Shown here: piece after piece, positions 23,050 through 34,881 of the stretch
Position numbering within the stretch: the first letter of the stretch is position 1
Layout: every line of letters begins with the position of its first letter
Assembly: GCA_014058105.1 (NCBI GenBank)
Contig: JACGCM010002331.1
Span: 744,001 to 808,000, forward strand
Origin: Kingdonia uniflora
Taxonomy: Eukaryota > Streptophyta > Magnoliopsida > Ranunculales > Circaeasteraceae
Reading direction: 5' to 3'
DNA length: 64,000 nucleotides
Position numbers and translations under genes: made by a program
Notes under the pieces: model-generated
What the model was told of the DNA's origin: nothing
The model's input: the letters and a program-made list of their open reading frames with translations, nothing else
The model's database searches: none

Positions 23050-23057
23050 CTTTTATA
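23050..23057 (-). promoter_or_regulatory. TATA box of the E2 antisense gene
   Basis: The minus strand reads TATAAAAG, followed 47 nt later by the ATG at 23003. E1 and E3 have an equivalent box in front of their antisense genes. Confidence 0.5.
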
Positions 23058-23294
23058 CTCTACCAATATCGTACAATATTCCTTGAATAGATCAATATTT
23101 CAAAATTTGAAGATATCCATACAACTGTTAAAATCCTATAGTTGTCATCCACAATAATCGTACACAAACAGTAAAATAGAATACTTTACTCTTATTTAAT
23201 CAGATCTAGGCATCAAATATACCTCATCTTACATTTATTTGGGTACCAACACAGAATACTAAAAACGAATACTTTATACGAGCTCTCACACTTC

Positions 23295-26200
23295 GAGTTT
23301 ACCAAGCTCTCCAACCACACCTAAAGCAGCCTTGATGATTCACCTTCCGACAAAGAATTATCTCTCCTCTTGTTGCCCTTGAATCCTCTTCAACAATCTT
23401 GTCACACGCGAGCTGTCGAACAGTAAGTTCCCACACTGTGGGTCGCATTAGTCTCCCTGTCACTACAGGGCCATTCATACTCCAAACCAGCTTTCTTGTC
23501 ATCGATAAGAAATCCGAATACCTCGGCATCTTTGGCCGCGACTGGCTCCGTGTGAGCCATACCTTCGACTTACCACCAGACCCTCTGTTTTACTACACCC
23601 TATGGTACGTAGAACTTGAAAAGCTCCCAATGCCTTGCCTACTCTTGTGAACATCCGGAGGTCGATCAGACTAGAAAACTTGTCAAACAACCATAGGAAT
23701 CAATGCCTCTCTTGGTCCCCATACCCTCGACGTCAGCTACTACACCCGTCAAACCCACTGTTTATATCGAACTCGACGGTCCTGGTCAAGGGGCATTCAT
23801 TGGCACTTTTCTAGATGAGGATGAGAGCCTCAAACTTACCAACTTCCTTCGAGCAAATAAAGATGTCTTCGCCTGGACTTTCTACGAGATGCCCGGTGTT
23901 GACCCCTCCTTAGCCTGTCATCGCCTCGACCACATCCCTTACTCTACAGCAGTAAAACAGAAGAAGCGTACATTAGCCCCACGACTTCGCGAAGCTGTCA
24001 ACCTCGAAGTCGACAAACACCTAGTCGCGAGGTTCATAGGGAAGTCAAGTACGCTGACTGGATATCCAATATTGTCACGGTCCCTAAGAAAAATGGCAAG
24101 AGCTGAATCTATGACGACTTTACAGACCTCAACAAGCACACCCCGAAGAACAACTTCCATCTCCCAATCATCTCGGTACTCCTGGATGCCACTACTTGAC
24201 ATGAGCGACTCTCAATGATGGAAGCGGCTTCGGGTTACAATTAGGTACCCCCCATCCCTGAGGATCAACTTAAAAATTCATTTATCACTGAACATGGCCT
24301 CTACTGCCTTAACGTTATGCCCTTCGGCCTCAAAAATACCGGTGCCACTTACCAGCGGCTTGTTACAACCATGTTTAAACCTTTGCTTGGCAAGTCGGTC
24401 GAAGATTATATCGACGACATATTATGCAAAAGACTTTAAAAACATACCCATATTCAAGATCTAACCAAAGTTTTCTCGATACTTCGAACATATAATATGA
24501 AACTTAACCCAGACAAATGCCAGTTCAGTGTTTCGTCTGGTAAATTCTTAGGCCACCTCATCAGGAAAAGAGGCATCAAGATCGACCCTACTCATATCCG
24601 AGCCCTCATTGATATGCCTTCTCCCCGAACCAAAAATGATATCCAAAAGGTAGCTGGCAAGATAGCGTCCCTCAACCGCTTTATTTCGAAATCCTCAGAC
24701 CGGTTTACTTAGCTTTTCTCCCTCTTACGCGACCAAGGTGTCCATAAGGCCAAAAAGAAAACAACCCTGATATCAATTGGACACCTGAATGTGAACAGGC
24801 CTTCCTCAAACTTAAAACATACCTTGGTCGACCACCCATCATTAGTACACCCATCGAAGGCAAAACGCTTTCTGTATACCTCGCTATTACCGACACTTTT
24901 ATCAGTTCAGTCCTCATTCGACTCGCATCCATCATCGAGGAACCTGTATACTTTATCAATAAAACTTTGACACCCACAGAGACTCAATACATAAAACTTG
25001 AGCATTTGCTCCTCATCCTCTTCTACACATCTCGAAAACTCAAACCATATTTTCAAGCACACCCTATCCGTGTTATCACAAGTTACCCCCTTCGAGAAGT
25101 ACTCAGTAAGAAAGAAAAATCAAGATGGGTACAACAGTGGTCTGTTTATCTTGGTGAACACGACATCACATTTGAGAAGAAGATATCCCACAAAGGCCAA
25201 GCAGTCGCCGATATCCTTGCTGACTTCCCGGTTGAAGATATCGACTGGGAGGAACACGAAGATGATCTACCCGAAGACCAGCCCAAACAGAACGACCCTT
25301 GGAACCTTAACACAGGTTGGTCCTCTTCACAGATGGATCTGCTGGACCTAATGGTTTGGGGATCAGTGACGTCTTGGTTACCCCCACAATTGACCGAATC
25401 AAAAAATCCGTCAAGTTAAATTTTGAATGCTCCAACAACGAGGCTGAGTATGAAGCCTTGATCCCTGGCCTCGACCTCACACTTGAACTTGGTGTCCATA
25501 AGCTTGCAGTATCTACTGACTCCCAACTTGTGCAAAGATAATACACAGGTAAAAACTAGGCCAATGGTCACATGGATGAGTATGTTGCTCTCGTCCTCCA
25601 GCGCATAAACCGTTTCCCTAAAATATCTTCTATTACTCATTACCCTCGAGGTGAAAATAGACATGCCGATGCCCTCGCCTATATAGCAGCTACGTTAGGC
25701 CAATCCAAATCTCGAACACTCCATATTGAAGTACTTGAATGCCCAAGTATCGACCAGATGGAAGTCAATGCCATCAATACTGGGGGCGAGAGTCTCGATC
25801 CAGATAACTGGCGAACACCATTTCTTGCTTACTTTAATAGTTCTACCCTCCCAGAGGACCCCAAAGCCAAACATTCGTTACATGAAAGCTGCCGCAGATA
25901 CACCATCATCAAAGGTGAGTTAAGTCGTAAATCCCCAAACGACGTCCACCTTCAGTGCATCTCTCAAGACGAAGCCACTAAAATTCTTGCCAAACTTCAC
26001 GAAGGTACCTGCGGTGCTCACATTGCCGATCGATCTATGGCCCTTCGAGCCATATCCCAAGGTTTATTCTGGCCCAATATGAAGAAGCAAGCTGAAAAGT
26101 ATGCCAAAAATTATGACAAATGCCAACGCCATGCCCACGACATCCATAGCCCTTCGCAAGACCTCCATTACAGTCAAGTCTCTTGGATATTCAAATGATA

Positions 26201-27080
26201 GGCTATCGATCTCGTGGGTCCCTTTCCCAAAGCCTCGGGTAGCTGGGAAAATATTCTTATGGCAACAGATTACTTTACTAAATGGGTTGAAGCCGTGTCT
26301 CTACGCTGAACCAGAGATGAAGACGTCATTAAGTTTTTATGGGAAAATATAATTATACGCTTCAGTTGTCCTCACATGATTCGATGAGACAATGGTCCAC
26401 AGTACGTTGGGAACAAAGCCTGTAATTTTCTCAAAAAAATATAACATCATCCTCTCCCCCTCAACACCTCACTACCCTCAGGGGAATGGCTAGGTCGAAG
26501 CAATCAACAAGACTATAGTCGACGATCTTAAGAAGTGGGTCAATGAGAAGAAAGGACGATGGGTCCAGGAACTACAACATGTACTCTTGGCTTATCGAAC
26601 CACCCCTGAAAGGCAACGGGATGCATAACGTTTCTTCTAGCCTATGGTACCGAAGCAGTTCTAGCGACTCAATTCAAAGTGCTAACACGCGACTCCAACC
26701 TTCTAGACGAAGATAATGAGTTCGAACTTGGATGCAATATGCTATGGATCGACGAGACTAGAGATCGAGCCATCACAAACCTCGGTCGTTACCATCTCTC
26801 TCTTCAGAAGTCATACAATAAAAGAGTTCGCCCGCGCAATTTCAATATCGGAGATTTGGTACTTCGACGGGTCATACCCTCCTGGAAGCCTCGCAATGCC
26901 GGCAAGTTAGTCAAATCTTGGGAAGGATCTTATGTCGTGTATGACAAAACTGACAAAGGTTCCTATTATCTAATGATAGAAGCAGAAGAGCCTCTACACA
27001 ATCCGTGGAATACCATGCAGTTAGCACCATGCAACAGGCCACAACCTCCATCTTGTTCAACTGATGTAAATACAGTATAA
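23295..27080 (+). pseudogene. pol: E3 pol: protease end, RT, dual RNase H, integrase
   Basis: The protease C-terminus is visible (LPVTTGPFILQTSF, FGRDWL; about 23453-23550). RT begins near 23703 with FLRANKDVFAWTF and RLDHIPYSTAVKQKKR, a Tat-type N-terminus, and has the catalytic YIDDI (about 24410). RNase H shows VYFINKTLTP (24950). The second RNase H has LFTDGSAGPNGLGIS (25323) and ENRHADALAYIAA (25655). Integrase includes LHEGTCGAH, FWPNMKKQ, ATDYFTKWVEAV and DNGPQYVG, and its C-terminal domain ends at 27080 (VLRRVIPSWKP...GKLVKSWEG). Frameshifts and stops (for example 24427, 24712, 26199) disable it. Confidence 0.85.
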
Positions 27081-27124
27081 TCAATAAACATGTTTTTCCT
27101 CTAAAAATGCGTCTCCTGTCTTCT

Positions 27125-27800
27125 AGTAAATTTCTTGGTCTAACCAAAGTATCAGGTCAACCCTTTGACCTGACTGATACTCGGGGGTGACCTCAAAGTT
27201 TTTCAAGTCTCCAAATTCCAGCAAGCCCGAGGGGCACAAATGGTCGATAGACCGGACCCATAGGAATGCATTGGGACAACCACGTTATACTTCGTTTAGG
27301 CTCAGGCCTTCAAAGTTAAGTGAATTTCACGGTCTAACCTAAGTATCATTTCAACCCTTCGACCTGACTGATACCCGGGGGCGACTTTGAAGTTTTTCAA
27401 GACACCAAATTCGAGCAAACTCGAGGGCATGAATGGTCGATAGACTGGACCCTCGGGAATGCATTAGGAGCGACCACGTTATGCCTCATTTAGGCTCAGG
27501 CCTTCGAAGTCCAGTGAATTTCTTGGTTTAACCTAAGTATCACGTCAACCCTTCGACCAGACTGATACTTGGGGGCGACCTCGAATTTTTCAAGTCTCCA
27601 AATTCGAGCAAACTCGAGGGGCACGAATGGTCGATAGACCGGACCCTCGAAAATATATTGGGGGCGACCCCCTTATACTTCGTTTAGTCTCAGGCCTTCG
27701 AAGTCCAGTAAATTTCTTGGTCTTACCTAAGCACCATACCAATTCTTCAATCGGACCGATACGTGGGGGCGACATCGAAGCTCCTCAAGGTTCTAGTTCA
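27125..27800. repeat. 194-bp tandem repeat array after E3 pol
   Basis: Unit starts at 27125, 27319, 27513 and 27707 give an exact period of 194 bp and about 3.5 copies. Each unit has the imperfect inverted motif GGTCAACCCTTTGACCTGAC, then GATACTCGGGGG, then GGTCGATAGACCGGACCC. It occupies the same pol-to-antisense-gene gap as the arrays of E1 and E2. Confidence 0.9.
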
Positions 27801-28083
27801 AACCCTGCTACCAACATCCTACATTTCCGGCACCCACAAATACAAGTGTACAGGAATATCAGCAACTCAACCACAAACATCTCAAGTCTATTACATTCGA
27901 GCAATTCAATTCAAACACAGCCAGACAATTCAAGTTTAAACAAGTTACAACTACAAACCATACTCAAAGTTATCACAACAAGACCAAATAAGTTACAAAT
28001 CCTTCAAATGCAAACATCCACTACAAATTACCAACATGATAAGAGAAAAAAGTTTTGTACAATAGGACAACAACGACAGTACC

Positions 28084-30650
28084 TTAAACAAGAGTAGCTA
28101 CATCACCTCCTCCTACAACATCTTCAGCACTTATACCCCCAGTACCCTTAGTAGAAGGGTTTGACCCTACAGCATGCGCGACCCCTTCGGCAGCAGCCCC
28201 AGCAATAGCATCTTCGACTACAGGAGTCCCCATACTCGCACCAACAAGATCTACCTCCATCTCCCCTGTCTGAGCAGCATCTTCGACAGTAGGTTCATTG
28301 GTTGTAGGAAGACGCTTGAAAGTTATGGGATCATACCCCAAATCATCTATGAACATCTTCAGCTTGGTACTCGTCTCGCACTCGTCACCGAATTGCTCTA
28401 GAAAGGTTTCCCTCTGTTCCTTCTTTTCCCTTTCCTTCTCAGTCACCTTCGATACTAGTACCTTCAACATTTGGGTATGGTTGTCACGCTGAGCCTCGAG
28501 CTTCCTCTCGCATTCAGCTCTAATAGTCAATTGCTTTCTCTTTAAAACTTTAACCTCGAACACCAGCGATAACTCGGTCCCTCGAGTAAGCTCCAAATTG
28601 TCAACCGCCTATCTCAGCTTCTGCGAAGTTATCTTTTGAGCCTTGATAAAAGCTTAAGACCAAGCATGCGGCTGTTAGAATATTCAAACCATATTTACTT
28701 CTCGAAGAATGATGAACTTTAGTAAAATATCAGAATTTCAGAATTCCAGAAAATAGTTACCTGATGAAGAGACTTATTCATCTGCCTCCCAGCATCCTAT
28801 GGGTTATTCGCGCAGAGAGATGCCATCGAAGCAGCAGTAGCTCAAGCATGTTCCTTTAGTTCGGCCTCTGCTCGCGCTTCGTCCACATCCACAGCATCAT
28901 CATCCCCCAGCTCCCTATGTCTCTTACGCTAAATTACCTTTGGCTGTTGGACCTTCAAAAATTCGGGAACAGCTTTGCCCTTCCCCTTGTCAGACTATGT
29001 TGACGTCTGCTTCGACGCCTGCTTCGACACCTCAGGCACTACTTCAGGCACTAGCGCCGCTTGCTGCCCCTTTGGAACATAATTCACCTTCTGGGTCAAT
29101 CTTACTTTCTCCATCTCCTCGACCCCTCTCGAATCACCTTCTCCTCCCTTCTTCTTTAATGGCTTAGGAACGACAGGAACGTTTCAGAGTAATGAATCTG
29201 TCCTCTTCTGCCTCTTCCTTTTAATACCTAGCTTCCTGAATACCCGGTTTATCTACTCCACATCCAAGTCAATCAGTTCATCAATATACTTCCACGGGTT
29301 TGTCAAAGCTCGGCTACCAGGTTCTGCAACAACAACAAATATTAGAAAACAACTTTACCTATCTGTTCGAAAAATATTTCAAAACAACCCTCGACCATCA
29401 ACTTACTGGGATTATAAACCCTATACTGTAGCTTATACTCGTCTTTTCCTTCGGCATTCTCATACTTACCTCACACTACAATCAGGTCTTTATCCCACCC
29501 CCGAACTATCGAGTACAAATCAAATAACCACGGCTTCTCTGCATGACATTGTATGTGGTATGTGTTCACCTTCTTGTTGGCCTTCTTCGAGTAGAACGAT
29601 ACAATATCGTACCACTCGATCAGACCTCCCTTCTCCCGTCTCAGTTCTACATTCATACCTTCGACCACCCTCATCATTTCATAGAAGTTCCCATTCATCT
29701 GGCACGGGGCAACTTCTCATAAATTCAACACCTCCTTCACCAGCCTTCGAATGGGTAGCTGCATCCCTAGCCAAATCTGGCGTCTAAAAGCCATGAAACT
29801 CTCTCGAGGGACAGACTTGAAGGTATAGCGAGTCCCCATTGCATATAACACCACCCCCACTTTTGATAACTCCAGCTTTGCCACAAAGTGATCCAGTCTC
29901 TGCTTCTCTCAAGCCGAGACTGACCCAACAACTTCCCCCAAACCCGTCGAGCTCTCACTACTATCACCCTCTTCTCTCTCATTTCCCGAAGGCTTAACAC
30001 TTTCATGTCCCCTTCTCTCTCCTCCCTCTATCTCCTCTCCAACCCTCTCCTCAGTCACACAAACCTTTCGGCGTTTACTACTCGAAGCTCCACCTTTTGG
30101 TACTACTATAGCTAGAGGGACATCTATAGCAACATCTAAAACCTCTACGTTGCTACTCTCATCCCTTGAGCCTCGACTAGACACAATTGCCTCATTCCTT
30201 TGGCCTCTTCATCTACCAGCACCATCCTCGAAGTTCGACGGGTACGCATAATACCCTACAAAAGCAGTGGAACGCAATTAGATCGAGATATTCGACTATC
30301 ACGTTTTCTATGCTATTTTGTTCTATCACTCAAAATATACCCAACTGACAGCCGAATGTTCGACCTCCACATATACCTAGTCCTAGTCACACCCTCAATA
30401 CCCTAAAGTCCCCAATGGGCCAGACCTTCAGCCATATGGGTTACCCCTTTGTACTCGGTTACATCATCACAAATATCAACTCTAGCAGTATCCACCCTTC
30501 CATGTGAATCACATACATAAACAGAAGAAGAAGCAGTAAGACAGAAGTCAGGTGGCATACCTGCTTGAATGTAGTATGTTTTCTTCCTCTCAGCAAGTTA
30601 GATGATCCCTCAGCAAACGACCAGGTGTCCTCCTCCCTCAGCAATAGCCT
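28084..30650 (-). pseudogene. Main antisense gene of E3 (multi-exon)
   Basis: A first exon starts at an ATG near 30644 (MLREEDTW) and ends at a GTATGC donor near 30555, after TTTAAGCAG-like sequence. A later exon carries MSSRGSRDESS (30184), an acidic Ser/Glu region with SSKRRKV, then the conserved domain (29840-29420: FMAFRRQIWLGMQLP, FYEMMRVVEGMN, WYDIVSFYSKK, DLYSIVRGWDKD). Next come a basic linker (IKRKRQKR, near 29215), and an almost continuous coiled coil (28596-28330, ECERKLEAQRDNHTQMLKVL). The Gly/Ala-rich tail ends at 28084. Only a few in-frame stops are present, so this is the best preserved long antisense gene here. It probably belongs with the plant gypsy-type transposon proteins; its role is unknown. 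Confidence 0.55.
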
Positions 30651-30742
30651 AGTTCTTTAAAACAATAACGTATGTTCTCCTTCTCTATTTCTCTTTATTC
30701 TCTATGATTGGGTAACTGGGAACAGTAGAGTTGTCCTTGCCT

Positions 30743-30751
30743 CTATTTATA
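30743..30751 (-). promoter_or_regulatory. TATA box of the E3 antisense gene
   Basis: The minus strand reads TATAAATAG in the context GAGGTATAAATAGAGGC. The candidate first ATG (30644) lies about 100 nt downstream, leaving room for a 5' untranslated leader. Confidence 0.5.
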
Positions 30752-31451
30752 CCTCCTCAAAATAATAAAAAACTGCCTCGATTTCCAAAAATGCCATCAT
30801 TACTACTTCGCCACTCCCCCGATTTTTTATTGACTAGCATTTTTACATTTTTACCCTCAACTGCCCCCACGTGCGCCTCCCACGCACACATTTAACCAAT
30901 TCTATAATACTGAGTCAAACCTTCAAGTACCCTGCCCGAAGTTGTCTATTTATACTCATACATCATGTCAACCTTTTTCACACAACCCAGGAAAACGTTA
31001 TGATGACCTGCAGGGCACTCTGCCCTAGGAGCAGTTTACCCTCTATCATGTCAGAGTTTTCGGCTGCCAGTTTTTGCAGTCGAAGCTTTTTTTTTTTTAA
31101 TTTTCATTTTCCGCTTAATTTTGTTGAAACCAACGACACATATGTTTTCGAACTATCTCAAACAGTATTTTTAATCACCACATATTTTTAGAGGCACTTA
31201 TTCGAAGAGTGTTGCTACCGTTATTCTTTATTTTTATTCAAGGGCAGAGTTTTGATCCTGCGCCTACAATCTATTCGTCTATCCTACTTGTCTGATACAA
31301 AACACATAATTTCTTTGAACTATTCTTTCATTACAATGCTTTAACAGTACCAAATAGAAAGAGAAACAGTAACAAAACTCCATCAAAGCAAAAAATATTT
31401 AACTACCACCCTGTCACCACCTTATAAAGAACCCCCTTATTTTCAGATGGG

Positions 31452-31715
31452 TCAGTTCTCCTCGGCCAAACTCTGCAGAAAGTAATACCGGTTCTCGGCC
31501 GTTGGAAACAGCCTTTGCAAGACCGCCCACCAGTGTGCATACGGCTACCCATTGATCGGCTCCTCGGACTCTAGCTCCACCAGGTCTGGCATGTTCCAGT
31601 CGAGCTCCCTGACGCCAAAAAACTTCAACTTCAGTTCTGCCACTTTTCGTCCTATTCGACGGTCTCTGGCATGACCCATTCTTCTTTGATAACGAGTGTT
31701 GGGTGTGGTCTCCAT
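31452..31715 (-). pseudogene. Small antisense Tat protein, copy 4 (one internal TAG)
   Basis: From the ATG at 31715 the frame reads METTPNTRYQRRMGHARD, then VAELKLKFFGVRELDWNMPD and LVELESEEP. After one TAG it continues with PYAHWWAVLQRL and FLQSLAEEN to a TGA at 31452. The intact copy at 4942 has the matching YAHYFYEV segment, which supports reading through the TAG as a decayed codon. It overlaps no other gene. TATAAATA lies 71 nt before the ATG. The family's first half (RMxxRxxxIxxKxxELKxRFFGxRxLDWxMPDLVELE) is best seen by comparing this with 32395-32601. Confidence 0.5.
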
Positions 31716-31785
31716 GATATTTTCACGTAATGCAGAGGAAGAAATTGAAGATGAAGAATCTGCAAAATTACCCCCTCATAACCCA

Positions 31786-31793
31786 TATTTATA
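31786..31793 (-). promoter_or_regulatory. TATA box before small antisense ORF copy 4
   Basis: The minus strand reads GGTATAAATATGGG. It is 71 nt before the ATG at 31715. Confidence 0.5.
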
Positions 31794-32262
31794 CCTTCAT
31801 CAAACTCATTTATTACACCGTAATCACCACTACCTCTTAATTACCTTCCTTTATTACCTCCCTCAGAACTGCAAACTTTCCACAGCCAACCTTTCAGAAT
31901 CCAACGACCAACCTTCCAGTTAATTTCGTGTGATCTTGTTCATAAACTATCGCCTACACTCTAAAGTATTCGATACCTTGGTCCATATTTTTCGATACTT
32001 CGATCTAGATTACAGTTCGACATTGGAGGAACTGCTGTCGTACCTAAGTTATCGTCATCTACCGTGTTTGTTCCACTTACACACAAACAATTCAATATCT
32101 CACTTCAACAATTATTTCATAACTTTTTAATTTCATTCGGGTAGATTCCCTTACACCAAAACACAAAAAAAGACAATCAACATCAACAGAAAACTAAAAC
32201 ATTCCTATCTACCATCCCACGCCAATACTTTTACCACACCCAATAAGCTTCTATTTGCAGAT

Positions 32263-32601
32263 GGGGCATTTCTTCCAGAACCCAACCTCAGCATCCTCAA
32301 CACGATCTTCCTTGTCTACCAGATTCTCAGCTATAGATTCAAGGAAGGAGAACTGGTTGTTGAGGAGCGGGCTCATCGACTACAGCACCCTCTACTAGTG
32401 CGCATATGGCATCCCACCTATTGGTTCCTTCGGCTCCAGTTCAACCAAGTCTGGCATAACCCAATCCAGGCATCGATTACCAAAGAACCTCTGCTTCAGC
32501 TCGAGGGTCTTCTCCCGTATGCAAAGATCTCTTGCCGCCATTCTTTTCTGGTACCTAGTATTTGAAGTGTTTCCACTGCTTCGGGAAGAGGGCGCAAACA
32601 T
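32263..32601 (-). pseudogene. Small antisense Tat protein, copy 5
   Basis: From the ATG at 32601 (MFAPSSRSSG) the frame includes TRYQKRMAARDLCIREK, ELKQRFFGNRCLDW and MPDLVELEPKEP, close to copy 4. It is open to MPYAH, then has stops (the first at 32395). The same register resumes with FLESIAENLVDKEDR and ends near 32263 at KCPICK. Together with copy 4 it gives a tandem pair of small ORF units inside one element, as in E1. A TATA-like box lies about 50 nt before the ATG. Confidence 0.5.
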
Positions 32602-32650
32602 TTTACTCGAGGAAGAAGGTGCAGATGTTTGAAGTTTTCTCAAAACATCC

Positions 32651-32658
32651 TACTTATA
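32651..32658 (-). promoter_or_regulatory. TATA-like box before small antisense ORF copy 5
   Basis: The minus strand reads TATAAGTA, 50 nt before the ATG at 32601. Confidence 0.4.
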
Positions 32659-32842
32659 CTTGAAGGCAGATACAGTTACTCCCTCGTTAATCATAACCCG
32701 CATTAATTACAGTCTTTAATTAGCCTTCTCGGAATTGTAACAACCACCCAGTCAAACTTTCATCCTTCCCAAGCTCAATCATTTATCTCAGTACGCTCCC
32801 TTTACACCAATTTTTGAGGCCCCTGCTGAGAGGGGGCAAACA

Positions 32843-33418
32843 TAGTAGCCTACTCGCAGCCTTCTAACACTGATCGAATAATTGAAGGCTACATCGAAGC
32901 CTACCCGATGACTCGAAGCCTAGTATGTCAATAATCAAGCCCACGAAACCTTTCAAGACTATTCAAACACTCGAAGGAAACATTGAACTAGAACTACTTC
33001 GACCGTGTGCCCATGGTCAAAGAGGAACATGTCAGACAGCCAACTCACCAGACAAAACAGTGGAGCATATCGTACGATAACTGCGGTGCCAGATCCAACA
33101 ACTACAGTGTCAAACTCGACAAATTGCAGTGTCAGAACCGACTCTGGGTAAAAGTTAGTTGTCCCCGGAGGATACAAATGTAACTGGACCTCCCATGGTG
33201 ACTCAGCCCATCCTATGTTCTATAAATAGGAGGGAAGAGGAACTATGGAGGGGTTACAAAATCTCCCCAACAAGCCTTGAAAGTTTACCTTCAACACCCT
33301 GTAAACCACACTGTACTCGATACTTCGACTACTCGATATTTATATTATCACTCTTAAAAATTCTCATCAAAGGTCATGGAGTAACCCATTCAAGGCCTCC
33401 ACGCAAGTGAATTGTCAG
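32843..33418 (+). repeat. 3' LTR of E3 (boundaries approximate)
   Basis: It follows the tract GAGAGGGGGCAAACA directly and starts TAGTAGCCTACTCG, like a subfamily A start with a damaged TG. It contains TCTATAAATAGGAGGG (about 33221-33236), a clear TATA box in the element's direction. Repeated TCGAAG/CGAAGCC motifs lie in its first 150 bases. The end near 33418 (TTGTCA) is a guess, because the 5' LTR is not present for comparison. Confidence 0.5.
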
Positions 33419-33419
33419 T

Positions 33420-34340
33420 AAGTTAGTTCCTATTATTATTGATTGTACGCATGAACCCCCTGGTAGAGGATAAACTTCTTAGTGTAAGAGTCAACTTCCC
33501 CTCCCGCGAAGTTAGGCCCCTACAGGCAATACTCAGCTTTGCTGACTCAGCTTCTTGTATGTACCGTACCGTCTATGTGGTGGTCGGTTTTCAAGGCTTG
33601 TCTTTTGGTGCCGATTTGGGTCTCGATTCCCCTACTAACGTTAGCCTCAATTTCGATGTTTAAACTCGCAAAAGGATTATTGAGATCGTTGCTCCTCGCG
33701 ATGACACTTCCCTCAAGAGAGAGATCTTTTAATACATCCATCACAGGTAGTTGGGAGACGAGAAAAAAAGCTCCTCTACCCAAAGCCTCAATAAGCTTAT
33801 CAAGCTTATTCATTACAGTTGCTACATCTTGAGCGAGTGTAGGTTTCTTCGTCGCGGGTCTTCTACAAGGTATCTTTGCCTTTGAAACTGACTACACTTA
33901 GATCTTAACGCGGCTCTGGTACCAATTGGCCTGATAACTACGAACGTGGAAGCGAGATTCGTAAGAAACTCACGTGTTTGTTAAGTTTTAGAGAAACTAG
34001 GGTTTTTTACTAAAGAACTTCAACTTTCATTAACAAAATCAACTGCTGAGATTATACCACCCTCTCCTCTTATAACCTAGATTTCCCTAGAATCACTCCT
34101 ACAATATCTCCCCTAACCTATCCAATTAGGAAACTAACTTAAACAATAGAAACTGCTAATAACCTTCGTTGGACCTCTCCAACAGAGCATAAGATAAGCA
34201 TAAAATTAAACATAGGTCACACGGGGGTAGACAACCCTATAAAGGGACGTGCCACGTCACTATATCTTCTCTAAACAATATATATAGTAGAAAGTCTCAT
34301 ATTAGTGTTTCAAAATCTCTCACCTCCTCGGGTGGCTATC
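33420..34340 (-). mobile_element. 5' end of a minus-oriented LTR retrotransposon with Met-tRNA primer site
   Basis: The minus strand shows an LTR ending at 33932 (plus strand starts TGATAACTACG), then GGCCAA and TTGGTACCAGAGCC, close to the initiator-Met tRNA binding site TGGTATCAGAGC. A Gag-like frame follows (33813-33547, MNKLDKLIEALGRG). The frame is cut off at the E3 LTR edge. The outer LTR boundary (about 34340) is not defined. It is a remnant with no enzyme domains in the window. Confidence 0.5.
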
Positions 34341-34881
34341 TTTAAACGACTCCATTAAAAATAATTTTTTTCCATAACTTCATCTTTAATCTTACCTCAA
34401 ACGATCAAACTCATTGATATTTATGCCCATTTGGACTTCATTAGCAATGTCGTTATGTGTTTAAAGGGGACTTTACCGGATCTAACTAGTAAAAGACTTC
34501 GGTTGGAAAGTTATCCTAGAAAGCCAGTGCGTTAAAAATTTTAGCTTTCTAATGTTGAGTATCTAGTATTTTTTTTCTCGCATCTTTTTGAGGATATGTA
34601 AGAAAAAAATATTTGTGTTTAGAGCTCTCATTCGAGCTTGCATTGATGGAATTTTGGGAAGGATGTCCTTCATGTTTATACACGGATGAATAATCGAAAC
34701 ATTATTGATGATGACTTGGTGACAAAGAATAAAGAAAGATTTTGTACCAGCCGTTTCTAGAGAAAACCCATTTGTGATTTACACAGGTGGGGCCTCTTCC
34801 TTTCCAGTAATAAAATGAGAGGAGATTTTTTGTTTAAATGTTATTCCTTGCATTTGCAAATATCTGTCCTTGGAGTATCAA
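34341..34881. other. Intergenic, no feature recognised
   Basis: AT-rich DNA with no supported coding sequence, LTR edge or tandem repeat that I can see. Confidence 0.4.

Larger units (their letters stand above)
14879..23283 (+). mobile_element. Tat-lineage retrotransposon E2, 5' truncated
   Basis: The element starts abruptly inside RNase H at the E1 LTR edge, which fits E1 having inserted into E2 pol. It continues through the second RNase H, integrase, a 43-bp tandem array and antisense genes. No 3' LTR follows. Instead, protease sequence of E3 begins near 23284, so the 3' end of E2 and the 5' end of E3 were lost together. Confidence 0.65.
23284..33418 (+). mobile_element. Tat-lineage retrotransposon E3, 5' truncated
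   Basis: The element runs from the protease through RT, both RNase H domains and integrase, then a 194-bp tandem array, antisense genes, two small antisense ORFs, a polypurine tract (GAGAGGGGGCAAACA, 32828-32842) and a 3' LTR. The 5' LTR and gag are missing. It is the most complete view in this window of the 3' half of a Tat element. Confidence 0.7.
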
